Origin: JAXLQL01 sp046331625
Lineage (GTDB): Bacteria; Acidobacteriota; Terriglobia; Bryobacterales; Bryobacteraceae
Assembly (NCBI GenBank): GCA_046331625.1
Contig: JAXLQL010000010.1
Location: forward strand, 62,001 to 126,000
DNA length: 64,000 bases
Reading direction: 5' to 3'
Shown here: positions 43,267 to 52,526 of the stretch, piece after piece
Layout: the number at the start of each line of letters is the position of its first letter
Position numbering within the stretch: the stretch's first letter is position 1
The notes under the pieces: model-generated
Seen by the model: the letters and a program-made list of their open reading frames with translations, nothing else
The model's database searches: none
What the model was told of the DNA's origin: nothing
Made by a program: the position numbers and the translations under genes

Positions 43267-44193
43267 CTACTCTCCACAGCGAGCGGCGGCCTCGACGGCG
43301 CGCAGCACCTCGGCAGGATCCGCGCCCGGAACGATGGTGTGGATGACGAGGTTTTCCAGGGTTTCGACGTCGCTGATCGCATCGATCGCCGGGAGTCGCT
43401 CGAGCCCCGGAAAGCGTGACTTCAGCGCAGTCCGGACAAAGTGCCGAGCTGTCTCGATCTGCCCCTCAGTCCGCCCTTCCGCCCGCCCCTCCTGCCGTGC
43501 CTCATCGCGCACCTCGCGGACCAGGCTCGACCCTTCCAAAAACGCTTCCACGAATCCCATCTTGGATACTCCTAGCAGATCCTCCAACTGACTCCTATCA
43601 TATCGGAAGCTCGCCGCCGAAAGAAAGCGAGCCTTCGTCTCGTCGTCGCCCTGTTGCCGCACCGCCCGCGCGATTGCCTGAAGCTGCTCGTCGCTCGCCT
43701 TCATCATCGCCGCCCAAGGCAGCAGGCGGATCTGCCCGGCGTCCATCACCGGCGCCGGATCGAGCTCCCACAGCCGGGTGGTCTGGAACGGATGCCGGGT
43801 GACCGTGTGGAAGATCCTGTACTCGCCATATTCGGGAACGTGCTCGGGAGCGTGCGCACGGTCGATCAGCACCAGCACCGACACTACCCGTTTCTGGTGT
43901 TGCCAAGCCAAACTACCGCCGTAGCGCGCCATCGACTCAGGGACCGCGTCGTGATAGACATATTGGAATTCGACGTGGAAGATGAACGGCTCGTCAGTCT
44001 CCACGGCGAGGACCAACACGTAGTCCGGGAAAACGGCGGGTGGCGCGGTCTCCGGCCGTAGTGGCCGGATTTCGACGGCGCTGTCCAGCCGGACGATGCC
44101 GAGCAGGTGAAGCAGGATGCGCGGGGCCTCGTCGCCGAAGCCTTTGAGCATGCGGTCGAATTGATTGTGAATGCCGGGGTCGCGAAGGCCCAC
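43267..44193 (-). CDS. Rpn-like PD-(D/E)XK nuclease/putative transposase family protein
   Basis: 308 residues. The N-terminal 180 fit the Rpn/PDDEXK family: DYVLVLAVETDEPFIFHVEF followed by QYVYHDAVPESMARYGGSLA, with the D...E-x-Q nuclease core, and later VLVLIDRAHAPEHVPEYGEY. The C-terminal tail is charged and repetitive (EVRDEARQEGRAEGRTEGQI), typical of this group. Rpn-type proteins promote recombination and travel with mobile DNA. No transposon ends or repeats were seen around it. It is divergent from the next gene, whose start lies about 100 bases away. Confidence 0.82.
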   Translation of the reverse strand: MGLRDPGIHNQFDRMLKGFGDEAPRILLHLLGIVRLDSAVEIRPLRPETAPPAVFPDYVLVLAVETDEPFIFHVEFQYVYHDAVPESMARYGGSLAWQHQKRVVSVLVLIDRAHAPEHVPEYGEYRIFHTVTRHPFQTTRLWELDPAPVMDAGQIRLLPWAAMMKASDEQLQAIARAVRQQGDDETKARFLSAASFRYDRSQLEDLLGVSKMGFVEAFLEGSSLVREVRDEARQEGRAEGRTEGQIETARHFVRTALKSRFPGLERLPAIDAISDVETLENLVIHTIVPGADPAEVLRAVEAAARCGE

Positions 44194-44296
44194 AATGAAT
44201 TAGTGCTTTTCGGATGGGAAAATTCTCATACTCTAGACCAGCCGCGACCTTCTGTCCCTGATGCGTGCGGCCGATCTGTCGCTTGGAGGAGGCTTG

Positions 44297-45201
44297 GTGC
44301 CCAATCCTGAGTCCGGCGAGTTTGTGGCGGTGATGACGAGTCTCTGGACGGGGATTCTGATCCTCGGTTCCGTGGTGTGCCGGGACACCGCTACCCATCT
44401 GCTTCGCGGCGAGATGCGTCCTGTTCCATCGCTGCTCGAAGATCTCGGAAGAGTGGCCCTGGTTGTCGTTTGCGGCGCCTCGTTCTCGATCCGGAATTTC
44501 GGGCTGGGTGTGTTCCTCTTCGCGGTGGGAATGGCGGTAATTGCCTGGAGGCTCGGTGGACGTCTTTCCGGGTTCCAGGAGGTTGTTCGCGGGGCCTTCT
44601 ACCAAGGTGTGCAAGCCGTGGCTCGCTCACAGCGGGTCGGCCACCCAGTCTATGTCGTCCTCGCGCGGGTCGGCCGAACCGCAGCCGCCAACCCGCCGGA
44701 AGAATGCCAGCCGGTCTTCATGCGAGGGACATCCTCGACCAAGCAAGTAGGGCCGAAATCGATGCGCTGGCAACGCTGCAAATGCCGCTGGTTGTCACAA
44801 GGGCGTGGCTACACAAGTTCTTCGAGTATGCGCCGATCGTCTATGCCGCAGTTGCCGCCTACGGTTTGGGCTCACTGTGCGCCGAAAAGTCGAGCCTGTG
44901 GATTGCCACGACTGTCTGCCTTGGTGTCGCCCTGATCGCTCTTCGCATCGCATTCACCAAGCTCATGAGATCCCATCGCGCCAGAGCCATCGAACTCGTG
45001 GGTAACCGGGAGACCTACTTCTCCGCATTGGCAAAGCTATGGCACCTGTCGCGAATCCGATCGAACAAAGAACTGATCCGCTTGGCCCAAGAAGCCGGCG
45101 TGCCAGCCGATCGAGCCGAAGCGATCATCGCCCGCGCCGGCCAGCCCGCCGAAGATCGCTACCCGACCTCCGGCGACTATCTCACTATCGGCTTCGAATG
45201 A
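44297..45201 (+). pseudogene. Membrane protein gene interrupted by a frameshift near 44690
   Basis: From GTG 44297, well placed behind GGAGG, the first frame encodes two hydrophobic segments (SLWTGILILGSVVC, VALVVVCGASFSIRNFGLGV) up to about VLARVGRTAAANPPE. Past that point the frame degenerates, while a second frame, starting at ATG 44704 or continuous with the first after a one-base shift, reads DILDQASRAEIDALATLQMP, two more hydrophobic segments (FFEYAPIVYAAVAAYGLGSL, IATTVCLGVALIALRIAFT) and a soluble tail ending SGDYLTIGFE. No family recognised. Either one gene broken by a mutation or assembly error, or two overlapping genes. Confidence 0.5.
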
Positions 45202-45227
45202 CTCGAGCCGGCTTCGATTGAGCCTTC

Positions 45228-46622
45228 CTACACAACATACGGCTTCCGGTATGCCGGCCGTGTCAACATCTTCACCGCCTCCGGATCATTCACGAAGCTC
45301 GGACCCGCCTTCAGCGTCAGCTTCCTTCCCACCCGGTAGCTGATGTTCGCCAAGTGGCACAGTCCCGCGCTGAAATGCGCGATCTGGATCCCGTCATGCA
45401 AATCGCTCTGCCGCCGCGACCGCACGCCATCGAGGAAATTCTGCATGTGCGGACTCGTCGTGTCGCCGCCTCCCGGTCCGCGTTCGGGCCGCAGCTCCAT
45501 CGCGATCTCATTGCTTTCGCCTTTGAACGCCTGGAAGCCCTCGTCGCTCATCACGGCCCAGCCTTCCGACCCGTGGAACATGTCGCCCACCATCACGTTG
45601 ATCGGCCGCCCGCCCACCGGAGCAGTTGCTCCTTCGGGATTCCCTGCCGGAGGCGCAGCCGCATTGCCTCCCGCCGCGCCGCCTCGACGCCGTGGAGTAG
45701 GCGCGACGCCTTCTCCGCCCGTCAGAAGTCCACGCACCTCGAACCGCAACTCGCGACCGCCGTAGTCGAAATTCGCGGTCAGCGTGTTCGGCGTTTCCTG
45801 GTCGTCGTCATAGGCGAACTTGCCGCCGTGCGCGAACGCCGTGAGCGGCCATTCCGGATCGCCCATGGCCCAGCGCGCCACGCCCATCTCGTGAACGCCC
45901 TGGTTGCCGATGTCGCCATTTCCCGTGTCCCAGAACCAGTGCCAGTTGTAGCGGAACCGCAGCTCATTGAACTTGCGCAACGGCGCCGGACCGAGGAACA
46001 GTTCCCAATTCAACCCCGCGGGCGGCTGATCGAGATCGGGCTTGCGGCCGATCGAAACGCGCCGTTTGTAGCAGAGTCCCTTGGCCGAGTAGATCTTGCC
46101 GATCAGCCCGCCGTGCATCGCTTCCATGGCTTTGATCTTGAAAGGATTGCTGCGGTGCTGCGAGCCGATCTGCAGCATCTTCTTCGTTTCGCGCTGCACC
46201 TCCACCATGCGCAGCCCTTCGTGGATGTTGTAGCAGGCCGGCTTTTCGCAGTAGACGTCTTTGCCCGCCTTCATCGCCCATATCGACGCGAGCGCGTGCC
46301 AATGATTCGGAGTGGCGATGGAGACGGCGTCGATGTTCGGATCAGCGAAGGCCTCGCGCATGTCCTCGAACTCTTTCGCCTTTTCGGCACCGGCTTTGGT
46401 GAGGAACGCCTGCGAGCGCTCGCGCGCGGCTTGGTTCACGTCGCACAGGCCCGCCACCTGCGCTCCAGAGAGCTTCGAATAGACGCTCAGATGGTTCGAT
46501 CCGCGCCCGCCGAGGCCGACGATCGCCACTCGGATCCGGTCATTCGCTCCCCACACCCGAAGCGCCGATACGGCCGAAGCCGCTCCGGCGAAGAAGACGC
46601 GCCGCGTCGTTGTTCCTTGCAT
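45228..46622 (-). CDS. Gfo/Idh/MocA family oxidoreductase with Tat-type leader
   Basis: 464 residues. Leader TTRRVFFAGAASAVSALRVW has the twin-arginine pattern. NAD(P)-binding site RVAIVGLGGRGSNHL, and the family motif DVYCEKPACYNIHEG. The C-terminal sugar-binding half contains WHWFWDTGNGDIGNQGVHEM. A short low-complexity insert (GAAGGNAAAPPAGNPE) lies near residue 320. Likely acts on a sugar or inositol derivative in the periplasm. It is alone, divergent from the FkbM methyltransferase gene. Confidence 0.9.
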   Translation of the reverse strand: MQGTTTRRVFFAGAASAVSALRVWGANDRIRVAIVGLGGRGSNHLSVYSKLSGAQVAGLCDVNQAARERSQAFLTKAGAEKAKEFEDMREAFADPNIDAVSIATPNHWHALASIWAMKAGKDVYCEKPACYNIHEGLRMVEVQRETKKMLQIGSQHRSNPFKIKAMEAMHGGLIGKIYSAKGLCYKRRVSIGRKPDLDQPPAGLNWELFLGPAPLRKFNELRFRYNWHWFWDTGNGDIGNQGVHEMGVARWAMGDPEWPLTAFAHGGKFAYDDDQETPNTLTANFDYGGRELRFEVRGLLTGGEGVAPTPRRRGGAAGGNAAAPPAGNPEGATAPVGGRPINVMVGDMFHGSEGWAVMSDEGFQAFKGESNEIAMELRPERGPGGGDTTSPHMQNFLDGVRSRRQSDLHDGIQIAHFSAGLCHLANISYRVGRKLTLKAGPSFVNDPEAVKMLTRPAYRKPYVV

Positions 46623-46707
46623 GTTCGATGCTCCTTCCTTTGCGGACCGCTGACCAGCATACCGAAACGAGGCGCTGGCGGTCCAACGGCACTACCGAAA
46701 GGCACTA

Positions 46708-47643
46708 ATGGAACAGCCGCGCTCCGCCGAACTATCGCACATGGGTTTCGAGCGGATTACTCGCGCGTTCAAGAGCTTTGCGGCCGCGCCTCTGTTGAGC
46801 GCGTTTGCTCCGGTGATCGAGACGCGATGCGGTAACCGGCGAGTCCGCGTGGACCTTCGGGACAGGATCATCGGCCGCTCGGTCTTCATCTATCACGCCT
46901 ATGAGACAGAGTTGCAGCGGCTGATGAGCCACATGGCGCTCGCAGGCGGCGTGTGCGTAGATGTGGGTGCGAACATCGGCTTGCATACCATCGAGATGAG
47001 CGCGCTCGCGGGAGATCGCGGCAAGGTGTTCGCCTTCGAACCCGAGACGCACAACTACGAGTTGCTCCGCTACAACCTCGAGGCGAACGGCTGCGGGAAC
47101 GTGCAGGCGCTGAATTTCGGCGTCAGCGATGGCGAAGGCGTCGCGTTCATGCGGCTGAGCGATATCAACTTCGGCGACCATCGGCTCGCCACGGGCGCGG
47201 AGGTCTCGCCGAGTTCGCCGCAAGTGAAGCTGATCTCGCTCGACAAGGCGCTCGACGGCGTGCCACAGGGCGCGATCCGATTCATCAAGATCGACGTGCA
47301 AGGTCACGAAATGCAAGTGATCCGCGGCATGGAGCGGACGCTCGCGCGCAATCCCGATGCGATCCTGATGATCGAAGTGTCGCCGGACATTCTTCCCAAG
47401 GTGGGCTCGTCGGCATCGGAGCTGATGGGGTTCTTCGTCAATCGGGGGTACAGGGCTTGGGAGTTGCAAGATCATCGCGTCTTCCCTGCGCCTGAGCCCT
47501 GGACCTATGAGTTCATTCGCAACGGGCGATGGGCTGACGTATTGTTCTGCCGCAATGAGGCGTGGCTGCGGGAAGTGATGAGCAACTATGCGGGCAGAGC
47601 GGTTCCGGTGCCGGAAGCGGTGTCCGCGGCGGCGATCGCGTAG
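46708..47643 (+). CDS. FkbM family methyltransferase
   Basis: 311 residues. SAM-binding core: GGVCVDVGANIGLHTIEMSA, VFAFEPETHNYELLRYNLEA, and AIRFIKIDVQGHEMQVIRGM, characteristic of FkbM. Substrate unknown; in surface-glycan clusters this family methylates sugars, which would fit the membrane glycosyltransferase downstream at 47929. ATG 46708 is the longest start; ATG 46741 (MGFERI) is also possible. Confidence 0.88.
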   Translation: MEQPRSAELSHMGFERITRAFKSFAAAPLLSAFAPVIETRCGNRRVRVDLRDRIIGRSVFIYHAYETELQRLMSHMALAGGVCVDVGANIGLHTIEMSALAGDRGKVFAFEPETHNYELLRYNLEANGCGNVQALNFGVSDGEGVAFMRLSDINFGDHRLATGAEVSPSSPQVKLISLDKALDGVPQGAIRFIKIDVQGHEMQVIRGMERTLARNPDAILMIEVSPDILPKVGSSASELMGFFVNRGYRAWELQDHRVFPAPEPWTYEFIRNGRWADVLFCRNEAWLREVMSNYAGRAVPVPEAVSAAAIA

Positions 47644-47874
47644 CTACCCGGACGCCCGTCGAGTTGCAGAGTCTTCCCTACAAGGCTTGGGCAAGAAGAA
47701 CTCGCGGTTCTCGAGTTCACGGGTCTGCTCGACGAAGGTCACCAGGAACGTGTCGAAAGGTTGTGGATCGACAGACGATTCAGAAACGTGCGCATTCCGT
47801 CGCCGGTTGGCGCATCACGCGAGCCCTCAACGCCGATTCCGGTATCGGCTATCCCCGCCTTCTCGCGTACCCGG

Positions 47875-47916
47875 TCCCGAGTGCTCGATCCCGAGTACCC
47901 GATCCCGAGTACCCGA
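47875..47916 (+). repeat. Three-unit 14-base tandem repeat
   Basis: Units TCCCGAGTGCTCGA (47875-47888), TCCCGAGTACCCGA (47889-47902) and TCCCGAGTACCCGA (47903-47916). Located 12 bases before the GTG start of the membrane glycosyltransferase gene, in an otherwise featureless 285-base intergenic region. Confidence 0.85.
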
Positions 47917-47928
47917 TAATGTTACGAA

Positions 47929-49833
47929 GTGACTCCGTCGCGACCGCTGCTATGCCTCATCGCGCTCGCCATCCTCATCCGCGTGGCGTTCCTCTTCCAC
48001 CCGGTACAGGGCGATGACGTCTTCTACCTTGCCATCGCCCAGCACGCGCAAGTGGAGCCCGCGCATCCCCTGCACTTCAAGCTGATCGCGAGCGGCATCG
48101 AAGTGGACATGCGCGGCTACGCGCATCCGCCCGGCAACGCCTGGATCCTCGCCGCGCTTCTGGCCGGCTTCGGAGACATTCGCGAGGCCCCCTTCCACGC
48201 CTTCTACGCGCTCTTCTCGGTGATCACCGTGATCGCTGCATGGTCAATCGCAAAGCGGTTCTCGCCGCGGCCATTCGAAGCCACGCTCCTATTCATCGCT
48301 ACGCCGGCTTGGGTGATCAACGGGAACTCATTCGAGTCAGACCTGCCGTTCCTCGCCATCTGGCTTTCGGCGTTGGCGCTCTGGATATTCGCAGTCGACC
48401 GCCGGTGCATATTCGCCGCCCTGGCAGCCGCCATGTGCGCGGGCTTGGCCGGACTCACGTCATTCCAATCCGTGATGCTCATCGTCCTGTTCGCGCTCTA
48501 TCTCTGGAGCGAACGCCGCCACTGGCGCGCCGCCTGGGCGCTGATCTTCATGCCGGCCATCGCCATCGCGGCCTGGCAAGGCTTCGAGAAGCTCACTGGC
48601 GGCAGTTTGCCCGCTGACGTGCTGAACGCGTACTCGGCCAAGTACGAATTCCATTCGCTCGCGAACAAGGCGAAGAACGCACTCGCGATGACGGTCCACT
48701 TGGGATGGATGGCGCCGCCCGTGCTCGCTTGGGTCGCGTTTAGCGGCCCAGCGCTTTGGGCCGCCGCCGCTGCAGCTCTTGCCGGTGCATTCCACGATCC
48801 GAGTCCGCTGTTCTGGCTTCCATTCGGAACCGGTGCGGGGCTCCTGGTCTGGATCGCCACCAAGCTGCGCGAGCGCTTTCTGCCCGCGTGGATCTTGCTG
48901 TTCTTCGCGGCCACGCTCGTCATCTTCTTCGCCGGGTCGGCGCGCTATCTGCTCCCGGTGGCCGTTCCGTTGTCGATCCTGCTGGCGAATCGGCTCGAGG
49001 CGCGCCCGCGGCTGATGCACGCGATGGCTTTGACGCATCTGGCTCTCGGCGTCGCGCTGGCGCTGGCGAACTTCCAACACTGGGACTCGGCTCGCGCCGC
49101 GGCAGCCTCCGCTCCGCCGGCGCCGCGACTCTGGACGCACTCCGAGCACGGCCTCCGCTTCTATGCCGAAGCCGCCGGAGCGCGCCAGGTACGTCCGAGC
49201 GGGCAAACATTTCGCCCCGGAGATGTTCTGATCGCGAGTGCTCTCGCCGGAGCGTTCCAACCCACCGGCGGCGGCGAGTGGGTGAAGCTGCGCGAGGTGG
49301 ATGTTCGGCCCGCACTTCCGTTTCGCCTGCTTTCCTCGAGTGGGCGGTCCGGCTATTCGAGCGCCAAGCTCGGCCAGCGTGCGTTCGATATCGACACCGC
49401 CGCGGCGGATCGCGTCTCCATCTGGACGCTCCGCGAACGAGCCGCCACGCTGACCTACCTGACCATGAACGCACCGGGCGCGGACACGCATTTCGTATCG
49501 GGCGTGTATGCGCTGGATGGTCCGGATTGGCGGTGGACGGCTCCGCGCGCGGTGTTTACGCTGAAGGCGCCCGAATCACCGCAGCCGGTGGAGGCAACGT
49601 TCCGAATCATCGAACAAACCAAGGGCCGCAAGGTTTCGCTCGCCGTGGGTGGCGAGACCGTGGCCGAGGAGACATATCCGCGCGACGGCCTCTACACGCT
49701 GCGCTCGGAGCGGGCGGTTTCGGGCGCCACGGTCACGCTTACGGTAGACCGCGCCTTCCAGCCGCCAAACGATCAGCGGGAACTGGGCGTGATCCTCACC
49801 GGAGTCGGCTTTCGACCGCTCGGCCAGCACTGA
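47929..49833 (+). CDS. Membrane glycosyltransferase (GT39/ArnT-like)
   Basis: 634 residues from GTG 47929. The N-terminal half has about eleven membrane segments (LLCLIALAILIRVAFLFHPV, FHAFYALFSVITVIAAWSIA and others) and the early acidic loop HPVQGDDVFYLAIAQHAQ typical of the PMT/ArnT superfamily. The C-terminal 230 residues are soluble and beta-rich (DTHFVSGVYALDGPDWRWTA, PVEATFRIIEQTKGRKVSLA). It transfers a sugar from a lipid carrier to an extracytoplasmic acceptor. A tandem repeat sits just upstream. Confidence 0.8.
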   Translation: MTPSRPLLCLIALAILIRVAFLFHPVQGDDVFYLAIAQHAQVEPAHPLHFKLIASGIEVDMRGYAHPPGNAWILAALLAGFGDIREAPFHAFYALFSVITVIAAWSIAKRFSPRPFEATLLFIATPAWVINGNSFESDLPFLAIWLSALALWIFAVDRRCIFAALAAAMCAGLAGLTSFQSVMLIVLFALYLWSERRHWRAAWALIFMPAIAIAAWQGFEKLTGGSLPADVLNAYSAKYEFHSLANKAKNALAMTVHLGWMAPPVLAWVAFSGPALWAAAAAALAGAFHDPSPLFWLPFGTGAGLLVWIATKLRERFLPAWILLFFAATLVIFFAGSARYLLPVAVPLSILLANRLEARPRLMHAMALTHLALGVALALANFQHWDSARAAAASAPPAPRLWTHSEHGLRFYAEAAGARQVRPSGQTFRPGDVLIASALAGAFQPTGGGEWVKLREVDVRPALPFRLLSSSGRSGYSSAKLGQRAFDIDTAAADRVSIWTLRERAATLTYLTMNAPGADTHFVSGVYALDGPDWRWTAPRAVFTLKAPESPQPVEATFRIIEQTKGRKVSLAVGGETVAEETYPRDGLYTLRSERAVSGATVTLTVDRAFQPPNDQRELGVILTGVGFRPLGQH

Positions 49834-49870
49834 GCTGCAAACGAACCCGCCTGTTAGAATCAATTCGAAG

Positions 49871-51007
49871 ATGAAGACGCTCTCGCGCTTGGCCTGCGCG
49901 CTCGTGGTTGCGACTCTGGCTCTGGCGCCCGTTTGGGCCGCCAAGAAGAAAAAGAAAGACGAAGAGCCCGTTACGCAGACCCTCGAGGTGTTGCCCGATC
50001 CACCGGTGACCATCAAGGCCGAGGTGGGCCGCATGCTGTTCAACACCGCCCCGCTCACCAACAAAGGGTTGCTCTCGCAACAGGTTCGCGATTCGGTGAA
50101 GGCGCTGTGGCGGCTGAATCAAGGCGCCACCATCGTCAAGCTCCGCGCCTTGGTTGCCGGAACCGGCGACCTGCGCCGCGTCAGCGCCATCGTCAGCGAG
50201 ATGTTCGCGGAGAAGAAACTCGCGCTGCCGGTGGTGAGCACGGTCCAGGTGGGTGGCTTGCCGATGGAGGGTGCGCAGGTGGTTCTCGAGGCGATCTCGA
50301 TTTCCAAGCGCTCCACCAATCCGGATGGCGTGGCGTTCATCTCGGGCAAAGGCGCCAGCGCCAAGATCGATCCCGACAAGCCGAATTTGCGTGTGACGCC
50401 GCTCGTGATGCAGGCTCTCAAGGACTTCCACACTGCGCTCGACGGCGTGCAGACCACCACCGACGAAGTGCTGCGGATGACCTGCTTCGTCAGTTCGCTG
50501 GAAGATGCGTCAGAAGCGCAGCAGCTCATCGCGCGCGAGTATCCGCGCGCCGCCGTGACGTACGCGCAGACGCAGCGCGCGCCAGATGCTTCCGTGGCCG
50601 AGTGCGAAGGCATCGCGCGATTGAAGTCCGCCCCAACGGGAAAGTGGAAAGTGGTGAATCCGCCCGCGTTGCGATCCTCTCCCGCGTTTTCGCAGTTGGC
50701 GGTCACCGGACCCGGCCGCGTGTTGCTTACGGGAACGCAACTCGCGTTTCGTTCGCAAGACGCGGATGTGAAGCTCGCGTTCGATCGCATGGGACAGCAG
50801 CTCGAACAAGCGGGTACGTCGATGAAGAACGTGTTCTGGTCCGGGGTCTATTCGCTGTCGCGCACGGCGACGGACAAGATCCGCGCGGTCCGGTTCGACT
50901 ACTACGACAAGGCGAATCCGCCGGCGAGCACGTTGATGCAGTTCGAAGGTCTGCCGTCGCTCGATGCGAGCTTCGCGCTCGAAGTGATTGCGGGCTTGCC
51001 GGAGTGA
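49871..51007 (+). CDS. Secreted protein with three RidA-like domains
   Basis: 378 residues. Signal peptide MKTLSRLACALVVATLALAP then a Lys-rich patch (AAKKKKKDEE). Three RidA/YjgF-like domains: one at about 40-140 (MLFNTAPLTNKGLLSQQVRD), one at about 145-255 (QALKDFHTALDGVQTTTDEV, then YPRAAVTYAQTQRAPDASVA) and one at about 265-378 (LAFDRMGQQLEQAGTSMKNV and ALEVIAGLP). The catalytic arginine expected in the AR-S/T-V stretch is visible only in the middle domain. RidA proteins are normally cytoplasmic imine deaminases, so export and triplication are unusual. Confidence 0.8.
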   Translation: MKTLSRLACALVVATLALAPVWAAKKKKKDEEPVTQTLEVLPDPPVTIKAEVGRMLFNTAPLTNKGLLSQQVRDSVKALWRLNQGATIVKLRALVAGTGDLRRVSAIVSEMFAEKKLALPVVSTVQVGGLPMEGAQVVLEAISISKRSTNPDGVAFISGKGASAKIDPDKPNLRVTPLVMQALKDFHTALDGVQTTTDEVLRMTCFVSSLEDASEAQQLIAREYPRAAVTYAQTQRAPDASVAECEGIARLKSAPTGKWKVVNPPALRSSPAFSQLAVTGPGRVLLTGTQLAFRSQDADVKLAFDRMGQQLEQAGTSMKNVFWSGVYSLSRTATDKIRAVRFDYYDKANPPASTLMQFEGLPSLDASFALEVIAGLPE

Positions 51008-51043
51008 AGCTCTAGTCTGGTCCAGTCGCGTGACCTACCCTGA

Positions 51044-51421
51044 CGTCGCAGACGCGGAATCGCCGGAGGCGGTTACGTCTGGGATGAAGTCCTGGAGTAT
51101 CGAGTCTGGTGCCATCCCGAGCGTGGCGCCGACGACCTCGAAGACGGGAGCGCCTATTACTGCTCATTCGTAGCCTACGCCGAGGCTCTCGAGTGTTTCG
51201 ATAGCACCGATGGCGCCGAAGAGCCGCTCGCTCTCATTCGGCAAGACGAGTACATCGACGAGCCGCGGCCCGGTGACTACCGCCACGTGAAAGAACCACG
51301 CCTTACCGAGTGGCCTGTCGAGTTCCTTCGGCGTCCCCGCCGCACTCCGAATACGATCCCGGACTTCTTGTCTCCGAATGCTCCCGCGAACCGGCTCGAC
51401 ATCATCCGTGGTCTGGCCTGA
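51044..51421 (+). pseudogene. Open frame without a start codon, conserved-looking protein
   Basis: From 51044 the frame reads RRRGIAGGGYVWDEVLEYRV and continues with WCHPERGADDLEDGSAYYCS, QDEYIDEPRPGDYRHVKEPR and RRTPNTIPDFLSPNAPANRL up to TGA 51421. Composition is that of a real protein and I have met similar segments in other bacteria, sometimes with an acetyltransferase domain in front. There is no ATG, GTG or TTG at its beginning and a stop precedes it at 51041, so it is a 5'-truncated or frameshifted copy, unless a rare start codon is used. Confidence 0.55.
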
Positions 51422-51430
51422 AGACAGTAA

Positions 51431-52513
51431 CTACGCGCCCACCCGCTCCGTCCGCCCGCTCTCCGCCGCACGGTACGACGCAAACACCGTCTCGAGCGCT
51501 GCCAAGCTCTCATCCGGACTCAACACCGGTGCTTCGAGCCCCATCGCCGACCGCACCACGTGCGTCACGAAAGGCGTGTAGCCGGTGACTCCCGCGGGCG
51601 GCGTGTACTTGCGCGCTTGCTTGCTCGCGTTGGTGTACCACTCGAGCGGATTCTCCGTTCCGTGATTTACCTCCACCCAACCCTGCGAGCCCCAGACCTT
51701 TATGAACAACTGCTTCCCGCGGTCGAGATAGTAGCCGGAGGTGAGGTTGCCGAGCGTGCCATTGGCGAAGCGGAACGAGATCGAGGCCGAGTCTTCCGTA
51801 TCGATGGGCTGCCCGCCCACGTTGCCGGTGAACCCCCCAACCTGCGTGATGCGTGAACCCGAGATGTACATCGCCAGGTCAAGCCAGTGAATGCCGAGCC
51901 AGATGAGATGCCCGCCGCCGGAGCGCGCCTTCTGCGCGGTCCAGCTCTTGTGATAAGCCGGACTCGTCAGGCGAGTCTGATCCGCGATGGTGTGCAGCTC
52001 CATGCCGTAGATCTTGCCGATCTCGCCCGATTGCACGATGCGCCGCGCTTCGATCATCACCGGATCCACGCGATTGGCGAGCGCGAGCATGAGATTGCGG
52101 TGCTTCGCCTTCGCCTTGGCCGCGAGCGGACGGAAGTCGGCCACGCGCACGCACGCCGGCTTCTCCGCCATCACGTGGCATCCGGCATCGAGCGCGGCGC
52201 CGATCACCGGAGGCGCAAGCCCGGCCTCCATGGTGATGAGCGCGGCCACGGGCTTGCGCGCGGCGAACATCTCCGCGGGAGTTTTGTAGACACCCACCAA
52301 CTTCTCGCCCAAACCTTTGCGAACTGCGGCGACGGTCGCGCCCGACGCATCGCAGAGATGCACTGGACCGGCCTCGGCAGTCTTGGCGAGCCCTTCGATG
52401 TAAGCTCCCAGATGCGGTCCATCGGCGTGCGTGATTAGCGCCACTTCAGCAGTAGAAGAAGCGGCGAATGCGGGTGACAGTGCGGCCAGCTTCGCGAAGG
52501 TACGGCGTTGCAT
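51431..52513 (-). CDS. Gfo/Idh/MocA family oxidoreductase
   Basis: 360 residues from ATG 52513 (MQRRTFAKLAALSPAFAASS, a twin-arginine-like leader). The Rossmann glycine motif is weak, but the EKP motif HVMAEKPACVRVADF and the C-terminal half IWLGIHWLDLAMYISGS are clear. Last gene of a minus-strand run of four overlapping or near-contiguous genes (51431-55788) for carbohydrate turnover. Confidence 0.85.
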   Translation of the reverse strand: MQRRTFAKLAALSPAFAASSTAEVALITHADGPHLGAYIEGLAKTAEAGPVHLCDASGATVAAVRKGLGEKLVGVYKTPAEMFAARKPVAALITMEAGLAPPVIGAALDAGCHVMAEKPACVRVADFRPLAAKAKAKHRNLMLALANRVDPVMIEARRIVQSGEIGKIYGMELHTIADQTRLTSPAYHKSWTAQKARSGGGHLIWLGIHWLDLAMYISGSRITQVGGFTGNVGGQPIDTEDSASISFRFANGTLGNLTSGYYLDRGKQLFIKVWGSQGWVEVNHGTENPLEWYTNASKQARKYTPPAGVTGYTPFVTHVVRSAMGLEAPVLSPDESLAALETVFASYRAAESGRTERVGA

Positions 52514-52526
52514 GGCTACGAGAATA

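Noticed and set aside
43267..44193. Complete transposon carrying the Rpn-like nuclease
   Set aside because: No terminal inverted repeats, target duplications or second transposition gene were seen around it.
47875..47916. CRISPR-like repeats
   Set aside because: The units are adjacent without spacers, only 14 bases long and three in number; they form a simple tandem repeat.
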